Below, in pieces: positions 1 to 11,344 of a stretch of 64,000 nt of DNA. The stretch comes from Temnothorax longispinosus (lineage: Eukaryota > Arthropoda > Insecta > Hymenoptera > Formicidae). The stretch is from positions 10,857,760 through 10,921,759 of the forward strand of contig NC_092365.1 in the NCBI RefSeq assembly GCF_030848805.1, in the 5' to 3' direction. Every line of letters begins with the position of its first letter. The stretch's first letter is position 1. The position numbers and the translations under genes are program-made. The notes under the pieces were generated by a model. That model worked only from the letters and a program-made list of their open reading frames with translations. It was not told the DNA's origin and made no database searches.

Positions 1-225
1 AAGTATTAAACAATTTTTTCAATTTTTTATTTGATTTTTAAAAATCAATATTATTCCTAAAATTATTAGTTATTTAATCAACAATTAAAACAAATTATGT
101 AATTTATTTTATATTTTATTTAATTAGGATTTAAAAATTTAAAAATATTATTATAATAATAATTCATAATAAATACTGAAATCGCTAGCAAAAATATAGT
201 TAGTGCCGATTACTGGTGCGCAGCA
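1..225. other. AT-rich sequence before assembly gap
   Basis: AT-rich DNA with no open reading frame or recognisable repeat structure. I see no gene in it. Confidence 0.7.
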
Positions 226-725
226 NNNNNNNNNNNNNNNNNNNNNNNNNNNNNNNNNNNNNNNNNNNNNNNNNNNNNNNNNNNNNNNNNNNNNNNNNNN
301 NNNNNNNNNNNNNNNNNNNNNNNNNNNNNNNNNNNNNNNNNNNNNNNNNNNNNNNNNNNNNNNNNNNNNNNNNNNNNNNNNNNNNNNNNNNNNNNNNNNN
401 NNNNNNNNNNNNNNNNNNNNNNNNNNNNNNNNNNNNNNNNNNNNNNNNNNNNNNNNNNNNNNNNNNNNNNNNNNNNNNNNNNNNNNNNNNNNNNNNNNNN
501 NNNNNNNNNNNNNNNNNNNNNNNNNNNNNNNNNNNNNNNNNNNNNNNNNNNNNNNNNNNNNNNNNNNNNNNNNNNNNNNNNNNNNNNNNNNNNNNNNNNN
601 NNNNNNNNNNNNNNNNNNNNNNNNNNNNNNNNNNNNNNNNNNNNNNNNNNNNNNNNNNNNNNNNNNNNNNNNNNNNNNNNNNNNNNNNNNNNNNNNNNNN
701 NNNNNNNNNNNNNNNNNNNNNNNNN
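226..725. other. Assembly gap (500 N)
   Basis: Exactly 500 N characters, the usual placeholder for a scaffold gap. Reading frames crossing it are meaningless. The transposon whose left tip is at 736 begins just after the gap. Confidence 0.99.
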
Positions 726-1136
726 GTCAAAAAGTCCCTTACGGAAAGAAACTACAGCCAGTAAATATTACACTTGTGTAGTTACTACAGGACTCCCTGT
801 AGTTATCACAGAAAGGAACACAATAATCTGTAGTTATTACACGCTGTAATTCCTTTAGTGCGTGAAATTCCTGTAATATGGAATACATGTCTAATCATGA
901 AGTGTAAAATCCACTACACGTGTAATCCTCTATATGTGTAATATACTACACATGTGGTAAGTGACTTGTGTAGTAGACTACACGTGTAATCCATTATATG
1001 TGTAATATACTACACGTATGGTAAGTGACTTGTGTAGTAGACTACACATGTAATCTACAAAATGTGTAATACACTACTACACGCGTGTATTAAACGTAAT
1101 GCTACCAGTAATCCATGAAATTTGAAATAGCGAGCC

Positions 1137-1305
1137 TCATATATGGAGGGGTAAAAACAACAGTGGTGTAAGTCAAATTTTTAAAAATATTTTTTCATGC
1201 GCATAGATGCAATTTATATATTGTACGGATTGCATCTATGCACACAAGAAAAGATTTTTAAAAATTTGAGTTACACCACTGTGGTTTTTACCCCTCCATA
1301 TATAG
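1137..1305. mobile_element. Palindromic MITE
   Basis: About 60 bp at the left (starting ATATGGAGGGGTAAAAAC) is repeated inverted at the right (ending GTTTTTACCCCTCCATAT). The whole 170-bp unit can fold into one long hairpin with a loop near 1215. It sits inside the larger element at 736-3072. Confidence 0.75.
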
Positions 1306-1740
1306 TATACTTTTACTTCAATGCAGCTGTATATAAATTATTTCTATAAATATTGTTTGAAATTTATTAGATTTAATGTATCACTTTTTAACCACATTTT
1401 ATTATTTTTTAATTTCATATTTTATAAGTAAATAAATATAAAAAAATATAAAGTATCAGTGTGTATACAGGGTATTCGCCATTTTGACATCATATAAATA
1501 TATATTTTTCTTATATATATTATAATTATACACTACAGATTATTTTCCTATAATTCCACAGTGATATTACAGGCTATTATTATCCTGTAATATCGGCAAG
1601 ATATTCACAAAAAAAATATTCTACTGATAAGTGGGGAAATTTGTTTCTTAAGATGATTTTTGAAAAATTATATATTTGCGCTGGTTATGACATATGTAGA
1701 CTATATATAACACTTACATCAAATTAAGAAGTAGTCTACC

Positions 1741-1795
1741 ACGTAAGGCAGTTGGCTCACGATCCAGAGGTCCCGAGTTCGAATCCTACCAAGGT
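1741..1795 (+). repeat. tRNA-like (SINE-type) fragment
   Basis: The stretch contains GAGTTCGAATCCT, a good match to the internal B box of tRNA genes, preceded at the right distance by TGGCTCACGATCC. The arms do not pair well enough for a functional tRNA. It is best read as a tRNA-derived SINE head or tRNA pseudogene. Confidence 0.4.
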
Positions 1796-1845
1796 AAGGT
1801 TTTTCAAATACAAGAAAATATTTATAATCATAGACTGCATCTTAA

Positions 1846-2685
1846 GGTGGTTCATGCATTTAGGTCATATGTACTTAGCCCGGAAAATTTAATATGAAAT
1901 GAAAGATTAACATTCCTCGAGTGTGTCTGTAAAATTTCGGAATTTTTAACCGATTGGTTCTGGAGATATATGTCCGTAAACTTTGCCAATTTAACGCGGT
2001 GGAGGGACCCCTTATCCGAAAAACGAGGTTAAAGCGCTTATGCTGCAAAAATTGCAATACTTCAAAACTAGATAAACGAACCAAAAACTGACGAAACGAT
2101 ACAATAAACATTTTGCAAGATACTAGATGAAAGCCCGAGTTCATTGACCGTACCATATATTAATAAAACGTAATTTTTGATTGACTAAATCGACAATACG
2201 GAACTGACGGCTGGACTCGAGCGGCATTAGCGGCAGCTTGGCAACGTCGCATGTGTCAGCTGATGAGTACAGCGCATATCTCAAAAAATTCGTTTACCAT
2301 GTTCTGGACGCCGAATAAAGCAAAGGGTGAAATAAAAATATTTGTCCATTTCTGAAAAAAATTAAAATTAGGTTGCATCAAGATCTGCAATACTGAATAA
2401 ATACAAGTTTCAATACAATGAAGTTATAAAATGTCCAAATAATTTTAACATGCATCATTTATTCGTTGCCGCGCTGCTGTTGTACATATATTCACACGGC
2501 TCACAACTCTAGTAAAAGATGTGACTTTTGTCTCAATATTTTAATTACGTAGAGGTCGTATAACATTAAAGATGTTATAAATAATAAATCTAATTATATG
2601 CTGATTTTTACGGACAAAAATCATACTTATTTATCACTAATAAAAATAGTTGCCTATTTGACTTGCAAGTACTGCATGAACCACC
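1846..2685. mobile_element. TTAA-flanked non-autonomous element (piggyBac-like)
   Basis: GGTGGTTCATGCA at 1846 and its inverse ending at 2685 form the tips, each bordered outside by TTAA (1842-1845 and 2686-2689). A TTAA target duplication is typical of piggyBac and Kolobok elements. The outer sequence AAATTTGTTTC next to each TTAA (1637-1647 and 2691-2701) is itself inverted and belongs to the host element. No transposase frame is seen. Confidence 0.6.
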
Positions 2686-3079
2686 TTAAGAAACAAATTT
2701 AGTTATAAAATAGTAATAAAATTTCGAAAAAAATATTTTTTTTATGCCGGGTGAATATCGGAAATCAGTGTCCTCTAGTATTAGGGGACTGCAATCTTAA
2801 GTTTAGTGTCTCATGGTTAGAGGATATGCCTCTAGATTTTAAAATATCTTCTTGAGACTGTATTTCAGAGGAAAATTCTCTAAAATCAAGCGGGAGCCAC
2901 TAAATGACAGAATACAGGCTATTTTCCTGTAATATTTTCCTGTAATCCGAGCGTATAGTACGAAAATATTACAGTATATTACAATACTTCAGTCTGTAAT
3001 TTCGTGTAATACTTTTATGTAGTTCCTGTAATATAATTTTCTGTAATCCGCTGTAGTTTCTTTCCGTAAGGGGTACCAG

Positions 3080-3840
3080 AATAAAATATAAAATATTTCG
3101 TAAACTATTTTGATAACTCTACCTTAATACCTTTATATGTAGAATAATTAGAAGAATCATATTATAAAAAAAAAATTATACAATTCTGTATAAAAAAATA
3201 ACGATGACCTTTATATAACGATTTTTTGAAAATTAGTTTTACCATTATTTGACTTCCTTGATATCCTACAACTTTTGTCTAAAACGTTTTTCCACATCTT
3301 CCATATTTTTTTAGATTTCCCTGGAGTATTTAAAATAGCACATCCTGTATATACATTGTTACGTTATTGTATTATAATATTATATCATGTGATAAAATTG
3401 GTAATTTTATTGATTTTAATAATAGTACGTAATATAATAACATATATATATATATATATCAGCATAGATACGTAATATACATACATACATATATATAATA
3501 ATCTTACCACAAACAAAATAATCTATATGTGATCTTTCCATTTCTTGGTGATTATGTAGTATAACACGACACCCTCTCCGATTTCTTCTTCTTTACTTCT
3601 TTTTCATTAATCACATGTTGAGAACTTCTTCACATAACCACGATAACCTGATAAATATTTGATCTAGCTGTCAAAAAATTTATCTGATTAATTAAAATTA
3701 TTGTTTGATGAATTAGTAAATTATAAGCAATATATTTTTATTACATGTTTTTTAATTGTATAATACATATGTACACATCCATATAGATACACACATACTT
3801 GACGTACTTGACGCTGCTTTTTTACTCCTGTCGCATTTTT
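3080..3840. other. AT-rich spacer without genes
   Basis: Low-complexity AT-rich DNA with a short TA run near 3440-3465. The small reading frames here have no family character. Nothing else is recognisable. Confidence 0.6.
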
Positions 3841-3869
3841 CCACGCACACACACACACACACGCACACG

Positions 3870-3914
<45 letters not shown>
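3841..3914. repeat. CA dinucleotide microsatellite
   Basis: Uninterrupted and near-uninterrupted CA repeat with a few CG steps. It creates spurious Thr-His reading frames on the plus strand and Cys-Val frames on the minus strand. Confidence 0.95.
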
Positions 3915-3926
3915 TCTGTCACGTAT

Positions 3927-4088
3927 ACTACGTTTACGCGAGCGTTACTTCTGTATGTACATACTTATATATGATAATTCCTCCACGTAAAGCGGGGTTT
4001 TGTAGTAGTTTATGATAATTCATCCCGCGTAATAAACGAGTAAATTATCGTAAATTACTATACAGAAGTAACGCTCGCGTAAACATAA
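3927..4088. mobile_element. MITE family A, copy 1
   Basis: CTACGTTTACGCGAGCGTTA at the left is matched inverted by TAACGCTCGCGTAAAC at the right, with a related inverted inner arm (ATAATTC ... GTAAATTATCG). The same palindromic unit occurs at 48250-48369, 56194-56312 and 60131-60280. Confidence 0.8.
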
Positions 4089-4089
4089 T

Positions 4090-5340
4090 AACGATCACGA
4101 CTGTCACTATATAATACCTATCTCCGATCCGCTGATATTTCGCGTGGCACTTCGATCCTTGCGTGACGCGACCGAAATTCAGAATTAAAGATTTTATATT
4201 TATAATAATGATGAGAGATCACATTAATAATAATATTAACCTCGCGACACGACGCGGGACGATTAACCTCGAGAGCTGTCACATCACGACACACACACGA
4301 CGCACTACACGCACGAAGCTCGCACGAAACTCGCCACACTCCGCGATGACAGTCCCTCACGGGATGAAGCAAGCTACGGCGCGGCAATCAATCGAGATAA
4401 CCAATCAGCATCGCGGTAAAAAGGCAACAATAAATTCGACTATCGACTTAACACGGCAATTTTAAGATAGGATATCACGCTATATATTCATGTGCTCTCT
4501 CTTTCTCTCTCTCTACAAGTGTATATACACGGAGAAAATTGTTACGGTTGTTACAACAATGTTCTCTATGATTAAAAGAAAAATGTATGTAAATTCAAGT
4601 TAAATTGATATTACATTCAATGTAGCTGTTAAGATATGCCCATTTATACAGTTGTCATAACCGTAGTTCTTACGATACGTAACATTCGGTTATAATACCC
4701 TCGTATATGGTTGCCTCAACCAAAGGATTATTGCTATCCCTCTTATGTGGTCTGCAGCACAACTATTATGGTTGAGAGATCCATAAGATATAGCTGCACG
4801 GTACAGCACTGAATCACTGCATGATTAAGAGTTTAGTTCCATTGCGCGCGCAAAAGAATTTCTGCATAGAATAAAGTGGATTTGATAAGGATGTTTTAAC
4901 TTTAAGGCCTATCTACATAAGACGCAGAACGCGAGTCGCAAGCACACACACAGTCTACATGTCAATCTAACCTCTTTGTGTATTCTTCTACATGAAAATA
5001 GGACGTTTTAATGCTAAACAATGCTAAGATTACAACTAATCACAAGAAAATGCGCGATTTCAAAAACTCTTAATTGTTTGTAGATGAGCGTAAAAAATTC
5101 TCAAACATTTTTAACAACTTCGCCAAACTACAACTAACTACGACAAAAAATCCGCGGAAACTACAACTAAATTAGAGATGCAATTAATGCCAAACTACGC
5201 TAAAATTACAACTATTCACGAGAAAATGCGCGGTTTCGGACAGTTTTTTTATTTGTTGTAGATAAGCATACTAAGACATAGAAATCATTAATTATGCGTA
5301 GAAACTTGTTGCGCATAATTTCTACGTTTTTCTCCGTCTA
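4090..5340. other. Gene-free stretch with a diverged direct repeat
   Basis: No coding region is supported. A 40-bp block beginning GCTAAGATTACAACTAATCA near 5019 recurs at about 5198 with few changes, about 180 bp apart. The rest is unremarkable AT-rich DNA. Confidence 0.5.
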
Positions 5341-5349
5341 ATTACAACT

Positions 5350-5503
5350 TAAGATGACATTTTATGGGCAGTAGAGCAGCAGCGGCAGATCGTACTGATT
5401 GGCTACAAAATAGAGAAGTTCTCGAGTTTTTAGAAATTCTCTGTCTTGTAGCCAATCGGTACGATCTGCTGCTGTTGTTCATTACCCATGAAATGTCACC
5501 TTT
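5350..5503. mobile_element. Palindromic MITE
   Basis: GATGACATTTTATGGGCAGT at the left matches inverted the right arm ending ATGAAATGTCACC. The inner arms, including CAGATCGTACTGATTGGCTA, are also inverted. The full 150-bp unit folds on itself. Confidence 0.75.
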
Positions 5504-6309
5504 ATACTTATAAATATACATAATAATTTTAATAAACTTTATTCAGTATACATAAAATCTACTTAATAATTTTAATAAACTTTATTCAGTATACATACAT
5601 ACATACATGTTGAGATCACTTGCTTATGCAAGATTTACAAACACACAGGTCAATTTACCGGAACGTCCTCGTAGAACAATGACGCCAAACTCTCCGATGT
5701 AACGTAACATATTAACAGATTAACGCAAACATCGTTGGTATAAAAAAACAATTTATTAGGAAATAAACTCTTGAATGCAAAATCTGTCTCTTATGCGCAG
5801 CGCTCGATACAACGAGATTTTAATAGGCTTTATCAAATATATAATCAAATATATAAAATATATAATCAAAATTTCCATAATCCAACTTTTCTGCAAAATA
5901 TTCTAAGACTAAGGGATTTATAATTAAGGGACATACATTTTTGAGGCGATGTGTTTCCTACATATACGGGGATCCAAGATTTCAAAATCCAAAGATTCTA
6001 AGAGCAGAAAATGTCTCTCCCGAGATATCCGAGCTTAAGAACTAATGAATTTAAAAACACGAAAATTCTTTAGATGCTTTTTACATGGATTTTACAAATA
6101 AGATCCTAAAAATATTGTGTGAACACACAATTTTGTAGGTTTACATTAATCATTAAACAAAAATATTTAGTATTATGTATCTATATGTTATACAAGAAGT
6201 GTTAACTGTAGTTTATATAAAAGTAATTCATATAAAAAAAAAACAACGTACATATTAAACTAAATCACAAAATACTTTGATTAAATTGCACGTTTTACGA
6301 ACACACTTA

Positions 6310-6624
6310 GCGCACAATGAAAGGAATAGGGAACAGTTCAATATTAATGTATGAAATTCATATGTAATTTATTAACACAGAATAGATGAACAGGGGAATA
6401 CCGCTAAGAAACAGTGATGAAATTTTTTTCTATTTCTGTTCCATATGCACAATTAATATGTTAATATTAAACATATTTATTGTGCATATGGCATACAGAA
6501 ATAGAATAAAATTCCATCACTGTTCCTTAGCACTATTTCTCTGTTCGTCTATTCTGTATTAATAAATTACATATGAATTTCATACATTAATATTGAACTG
6601 TTCCCTATTTCTTTTATTGTGCGC
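6310..6624. mobile_element. Palindromic MITE, about 315 bp
   Basis: The left arm begins GCGCACAATGAAAGGAATAG and the right arm ends with the inverse, ATTTCTTTTATTGTGCGC. Complementarity continues almost to the centre near 6465. No coding capacity. Confidence 0.85.
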
Positions 6625-7003
6625 AACCCCTTAAAGTACGCTTTGGCTCTAAATAAAAGGAAAACAAATAAATGATTTCTGACTCATATATAAACTTTTA
6701 CATTAATTACACCTCACTTACAGCTTCCGAACTCTCAGAGCAGGAATGCTCACTATCTGACTTGTCGTCTTTAGAAACTTCCAAATTTTGTAAATGTTCA
6801 GTTGTAGGGTTTTTTTATGTCACAGGATTGGGCGTTTTTATAGCCTTGTAATTAATTTTCTTCCTGGCTGCTGAAATTGCCCCGTTGAAGTATTTGTTCA
6901 GTTTGGTTCTATTCATTTGCTCCTCAATAAAAGTCTGCGGCATATGTCTCTTATCTCTCATCCAATGGCAAAACAATGATGAAACTGCACTTTGTCTGTA
7001 ATA

Positions 7004-7408
7004 TCTATATATATAAAACAAAGTCGGGTTAGTTACACCACTTATAACTCAAGAACGGCTGGACCGAATTTGTATTAAAACCATATAAAATAGGGGTAGA
7101 ATTTTCCGGAATAGCAGAATAACTAATAAAATATCGGAAAAATTCACGTAAAAAAAAATTAATCTAGAAAGATATCCAAATACATAGAAAAAATACATAG
7201 AGGGAGGGAGAGAGAGTGAGGGGGAGAGAGAGAAAGAGAAAGAGAGAGAAAGAGGGAGAGAGGGAGAGAGGGGAAAGAGAGAGAGAGTGAAGGGGGAGGG
7301 AGAGAGAGGGGGAAAGGGGGGAGAGAGAGGGAGAGAGAGGGACTATTTACGTGTCTTATCACTACATTCATTACTGTTAGGCGGTACGAAGTTCGCCGGG
7401 GCAGCTAG
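7004..7408 (+). mobile_element. Non-autonomous Helitron
   Basis: The element starts TCTATATATATAAAAC immediately after an A and ends CTAG immediately before a T, the A|T insertion rule of Helitrons. A short GC hairpin (GGCG ... CGCC at about 7380-7398) precedes the CTAG end by the usual few bases. The inner sequence ACTCAAGAACGGCTGGACCG near 7048 is typical of insect Helitron 5' regions. No Rep/helicase is encoded. Its middle has been taken over by a 150-bp purine (GA/GGGA) repeat at 7200-7352. Confidence 0.75.
7200..7352. repeat. GA/GGGA purine tract
   Basis: Almost pure purine simple repeat inside the Helitron. It produces a spurious Ser-Leu-Pro reading frame on the minus strand and could form triplex DNA. 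Confidence 0.9.
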
Positions 7409-7486
7409 TATGTAATATAAATGAAATTATTTGAAACAATATTGAATGAATCGGTGAAGAAAACATGCATTTTGTAACACGTCGAT

Positions 7487-7620
7487 TCTAAAGCGGGAAA
7501 CACACACTCTTGCATAAAGGCATAATGCACGACGCATAAGGCAATGAACCAATCAGAGTTTTTTAATTCCATTGTGGCAATAGAAATTATTTATGCAAGA
7601 GTGTGTGCTTCCCACTTAAG
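7487..7620. mobile_element. Palindromic MITE
   Basis: Left arm AAGCGGGAAACACACACTCT matches inverted the right arm AGAGTGTGTGCTTCCCACTT. About 130 bp overall; no coding capacity. It abuts the next MITE. Confidence 0.75.
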
Positions 7621-7741
7621 GTCAATCCAGACAAACTTGCATATGTGCATACTTGCATATAAAGAATTGGTCCATATATACATCTGCATAAGAAAATAGA
7701 CGAATCCATTTGCACCTATGCAAGTTTATCTGGATAAACTT
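7621..7741. mobile_element. MITE family B, copy 1
   Basis: ATCCAGACAAACTTGCATA at the left is matched inverted by TATGCAAGTTTATCTGGAT at the right. A second copy with the same arms is at 39333-39462. Confidence 0.75.
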
Positions 7742-8112
7742 TTAAGGTAACGTTCCAAAACGTTCTCAAAAGGAAAATTTTACGATATAATCAAGAGACA
7801 CGGTAGTCAAGTACACGCGAAGCGAGACTGCACCGTGACTCTTTTACACGACGCGACGAGTTACGAGTACTCGAGATGTTGAGATATAGGATACGTTACA
7901 TATAACTATAAGAATTTTCCTCGGGAAGGACGTTTTGAAACCAATAAGAACATCATATAAACCTTGCAAAGTATAATGAGGATTTATTTCATAAAATGTA
8001 CCATGTGTATTAAAACATGCTATCAAAATACTTACTTTTATCGTAGTAGCCGTAATCGGCGTGTCTCCGCAATGTCGTCGTAGGCCACGAATGGCGCCGT
8101 TACAAGAATGCG
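7742..8112. other. Gene-free stretch
   Basis: No supported gene, RNA or repeat was found here. The small minus-strand reading frame at 7844-8026 has no recognisable features. Confidence 0.5.
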
Positions 8113-8359
8113 TACTTGTACTTGCTTGCGTGTTACGTGAGAAAAACTCCCGGATTGTTTCGTCAATTATTTTCTCTGTTTATACACAATCGCGCGTTCT
8201 TGAGTATACTTACTTGCGTGTTACGTGAGAGAAACTCCCGGACTGTTTCGTCGATTATTTTCTCTGTTTATACACACAATTGCGCGTTCTTGAGTGTACT
8301 TGCTTGCGTGTTACGTGAGAAACTCCCGAGTCCCGGACTGTTTCGTCGATTATTTTCCA
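8113..8359. repeat. 88-90-bp tandem repeat, 2.7 copies
   Basis: The phrase TTGCGTGTTACGTGAGA recurs with starts of the unit at 8120, 8208 and 8298. The intervening sequence (AACTCCCGGA..TGTTTCGTC) is well conserved. A plus-strand frame through it gives a repetitive peptide with no other support as a gene. Confidence 0.85.
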
Positions 8360-8681
8360 AGGAACTTTGCGCCGCGCGGATCACGATCACTTCCGCGGCC
8401 TCGTCGCGTTCACGCATTGCACTGCACGTACGTTTTCCGTTGAATGCGCGCACACCTTGACCAGAGAGAAGCCTGAAGAGGCAAGAGCGGCATTAGCACG
8501 GAAAAGAACCACAAATTGTGGACGTTACCTACGGGAGTCGGTAACAGCTAAATCGCGGCCGTGGCTGCTCTCGAGAAGCTAATAAGACTTCCAGTTGAGG
8601 TTATCATCGAGTAAACACGTTGAATCGTTATGACAGTTTGTTCTATAGAAGCATACGACCGATTTCACCGTCTTCGATTAA

Positions 8682-8772
8682 CTTGATCCTCCGATTAAAC
8701 TCTCTCGTGATCTCTTTCTAACTCTTCCCTTAGAAAGAGACGAAGAGTGAGTTTAATCGGAAGATCAATGAT
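8682..8772. mobile_element. Short palindromic MITE
   Basis: TCCGATTAAACTCTC on the left is the inverse of GAGTTTAATCGGA on the right, with an AGAAAGAGA-type loop between. About 90 bp. Confidence 0.55.
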
Positions 8773-9100
8773 GTAATCGTAAATCGTAACTCATATTAGA
8801 GAATGTTTCATCACCGGCGGTTTATTGGAGAAATGTTCTCCTGCATTTATTCGAGATCACTGTATCATGATGACGTTGAATGATAAACATTATATTAGTG
8901 ACATACCAAGAGGATGTCTTGGTGATTAATATCGATATTATTTTCTTCCTAATTTTAATAATAGTAATATCTGTAACAAACCTTTGTAATACAAATAAAA
9001 TTAATGTAATTATAAAAAATTGTGTTTTTATTTCTCGAGTTAGCTTTATTGTATATTTATCGAACAACTGTTGAAGGTTGTTAATTGATTGGAAAGTTAT

Positions 9101-9480
9101 AATTTTAACGCCAATGTACGATTAACTACGTCTTATTTTGCAGAAGTTCATTGTATATTTTGAAAAAGCGTAGAAGTATCTTACGCGAAACTACGTCTTA
9201 TTACAACATTAATAAATTTTTATTTTAATGCCAATGTACGATTAACTACGTCTTATTATGCAAAAGTTCATTGTATATTTTAAAAAAATGTAGAAATTTC
9301 TTACGCGAAACTACGCCTTATTACAACATTAATAAATTTTTATTTTGATGAGAATTTACGATAAACTACGTTTCGATTGCAGAAATTCATTGTATATTCT
9401 CAAAAGTTGTAGAACTTTTTTACAAGAAACTACGTTTTATTACGACATTTACAATTTTCGTAGTTTTTCCTACTATTTCG
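9101..9480. repeat. 120-bp tandem repeat, about 3 copies
   Basis: The unit containing CCAATGTACGATTAACTACG starts at 9101, 9221 and, diverged, 9341, a strict 120-bp spacing. Each unit includes two ACTACGTCTTAT-like blocks. AT-rich, non-coding. Confidence 0.85.
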
Positions 9481-9734
9481 TAATATTTCCTATTTGGTTG
9501 CAGAAATGCGTGATTTAACAGTAAAATCACGTAGTTCTTTGTATTTTTTTTTCCGCCAGGGTAGGGCGACACCCAAAACGAGGTCCAGAGTATGGGCCCG
9601 ACTGAGCGTTCTCAGGTGTCCCCGAACTCCATCAAACTTACTCTCGACGGCCACGGCCCAACGAGGTTGAGCGTGCCCGTCGCGAGGGTTCTCGCTACCG
9701 TAAGCCCCGGGACCCCGCAATCCTCCGCGGTACA

Positions 9735-10215
9735 TATCGCGTCCCGTAATCTATTGTAATACCGCGTTGTCGCTACCCCGTTGCATCGCGCCGAGTCCGC
9801 CTGCACTATCCTGCCGTTGTAATGGACCGCGTTCCGTAATCTATGGTAACACCGCGTTTTCGCTATTCCGCTACGTCGCGCCGCGTGCGCCTGCACTATC
9901 CTGCCGTTATAATATATCGCGTCCCGTACTCTATTGTAATACCGCATTCTCGCTACCCCGCTGTATCGCACCGAGTGCGCCTGCACTATCCTGCCGTTGT
10001 AATATACCGCGTCCCGTAATCTATTGTAATACCGCGTTTTTGCTATCCCGCTACGTCACGCCGAGTGCGCATGCACTATCCCGCCGTTGTAATATATCGC
10101 GTACCGTAATCTATTGTAATACCGCGTTTTTGCTATCCCGCTGCGTCGCGCCGAGTGCGCCTGCACTATCCGGCCGTTGTAATATACCGCGTTCCGTAAC
10201 CTACTATAATACCGC
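9735..10215. repeat. 90-bp GC-rich minisatellite, 5.3 copies
   Basis: Unit starts (GCGT[C/T]CCGTAATCTATTG) are at 9739, 9829, 9919, 10009, 10099 and 10189, exactly 90 bp apart. Because 90 is a multiple of three, both strands stay open in some frames and give 30-residue repetitive peptides (plus strand 9767-10273, minus strand 9612-9986). These look like by-products, not genes. Confidence 0.9.
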
Positions 10216-10352
10216 GCTTACATCATTTTGTAAACTAATGCTGAATAAATCATTACGTATGCGATTAACCTGATTATTGTCTCTGGGCCTTTTAGTCGAA
10301 CTCCTGATCCGGTGAACTAGTCCGCGTTCGATGATAAAGTTAGCCCGTTACA

Positions 10353-10370
10353 TGGCGCCCGAACAGGGAC
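10353..10370 (+). promoter_or_regulatory. Primer-binding site (tRNA-Lys type)
   Basis: Eighteen bases TGGCGCCCGAACAGGGAC, the complement of the 3' end of tRNA-Lys(UUU), directly after a segment ending in CA. This is the minus-strand DNA priming site of an LTR retroelement. The match is seen in the sequence; the tRNA assignment rests on established knowledge of retroelement primers. Confidence 0.8.
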
Positions 10371-10433
10371 GCCTTACCGGACCCGGCAGGACCAGGCGAG
10401 GTTATAGTAAAAATTATAATGTGTTATATGTAT

Positions 10434-10733
10434 TGTTGCGCTCCGACAGCTTCCGCTCGCTCTCACTGCACTCCCGCACACGCTCTCGCGCGCTTACTCG
10501 CGACCCGCGGAATAAGGGAACACAGAATAGTGAAAGGAAAGGATGGTTTATTCCGTTAGTCTACAATCGTAAACGTGAACCGAAACGTCTGCTCGAGTTT
10601 CAGTCCAAAGGAAATCTGACAGGCAATAAATCAATCAATACGTGTCCCGTTGTCAAGGGACCGCTTCGCGACTTCTGCGGAATAACCACTCGCTTCAGCT
10701 CGGAGTTAAGGGCCATTTCAGCGCGGGCGTAAC
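10434..10733 (-). mobile_element. 3' LTR of a deleted gypsy-type element
   Basis: TGTTGCGCTCCGACAGC ... GGGCGTAACA, about 300 bp, with TG/CA ends. Nearly the same sequence stands at 25517-25817. On the minus strand it is preceded at 10734-10750 by a purine-rich tract (about AAGAGGGAGGGCAG), as expected of a polypurine tract before a 3' LTR. Confidence 0.8.
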
Positions 10734-11344
10734 ACTGCCCTCCCTCTTCAAGATTGTCGTCCCGACAATCCGGAAGGGCAGTTTCCTGACGAGGCAATCT
10801 GTCGTGCGATTCCAGGGTACCGGGACGGCCTCCTGCCCTACCCTGAGCTGCTGCTGCAGGTTTTCTCGGGCACCGTCCCACCGGGCCCCCAAGCTCCCCC
10901 CAGATAACTCCAGGGTAACCCCCCCCAACCTTTTCCCTTGCAGAGATCCGCCGTCGAAGGAGATCCTTCTTCCTCCGCCCGCTGAAATTGTTTTCCTCCT
11001 CCTTAGTACGACGCTTCTCCCGAAAATCTTCGGACAAGGGAAGAAAGCTTCCCGTGGACCCAACGCCCCTTAGGGCTCCCCAGGTCCCTGCCTCGGCATT
11101 TGCCCTTTGTCCTTCGGAAAAAACCACGCGTCAAAAAAACCGAGGGCGAGGCAGTCTTCTTTACGAAGTCTTCGGCCGTCGTTGTTGATGACGACGCCGT
11201 GGAAGCTCCGCTCAGTGTTTCTCTCTCCCTCAAAAATTCACAGACAACTTCTTTCTGTGAAAGAAGAAACATAAACGCAGAAACTCGAACTCACAAAAAA
11301 AAACACAATTTTATTCCCTCTTATTCCTCCCCTTCTTTCTCTTC
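10734..11344 (-). pseudogene. gypsy 3' internal remnant
   Basis: This stretch lies between the gag frame and the 3' LTR of the same minus-strand element. It keeps open frames on both strands but shows no protease, RT or integrase motif, so pol appears to have been lost. The minus strand is rich in Arg, Gly and Lys codons. It ends in the purine-rich tract adjoining the LTR. Confidence 0.5.

Larger units (their letters stand above)
736..3072. mobile_element. Non-autonomous DNA transposon, 22-bp TIRs
   Basis: The sequence CCCTTACGGAAAGAAACTAC at 736 recurs inverted at 3053-3072, giving perfect terminal inverted repeats of about 22 bp. Just inside the tips are many short variants of a TGTAGT/TGTAAT motif (for example 770-1100 and 2920-3050), so the ends are internally repetitive. 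No transposase frame is present; this is a non-autonomous element that has collected secondary insertions: a hairpin at 1137-1305, a tRNA-like stretch at 1741-1795 and a TTAA-flanked element at 1846-2685. The superfamily is not clear from the tips alone. Confidence 0.75.
9735..10370 (+). mobile_element. LTR remnant with tRNA-Lys primer site
   Basis: The segment ends in ...GTTACA followed at 10353-10370 by TGGCGCCCGAACAGGGAC, which is complementary to the 3' end of tRNA-Lys(UUU), the site expected directly after a 5' LTR. An AATAAA signal lies at about 10243. Upstream, five 90-bp tandem units occupy 9735-10215. The internal part of this element is cut off by another LTR beginning at 10434. The LTR start is not certain, so the left boundary is that of the tandem repeat. 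Confidence 0.6.

Noticed and set aside
1741..1795. Functional tRNA gene
   Set aside because: Only the B box fits well; stems do not pair, so it is called a tRNA-like fragment.
3721..3990. Thr-His and Cys-Val reading frames
   Set aside because: Produced by a CA microsatellite.
7159..7371. Ser-Leu-Pro rich minus-strand frame
   Set aside because: Translation of a purine simple repeat inside a Helitron.
8113..10215. CRISPR array
   Set aside because: Repeats of 88-120 bp are contiguous without unique spacers, and the genome is eukaryotic.
9612..10273. Long repetitive reading frames on both strands (168 and 124 codons)
   Set aside because: They are a consequence of an exactly 90-bp tandem repeat lacking stops; no start context or homology, and they lie in an LTR.
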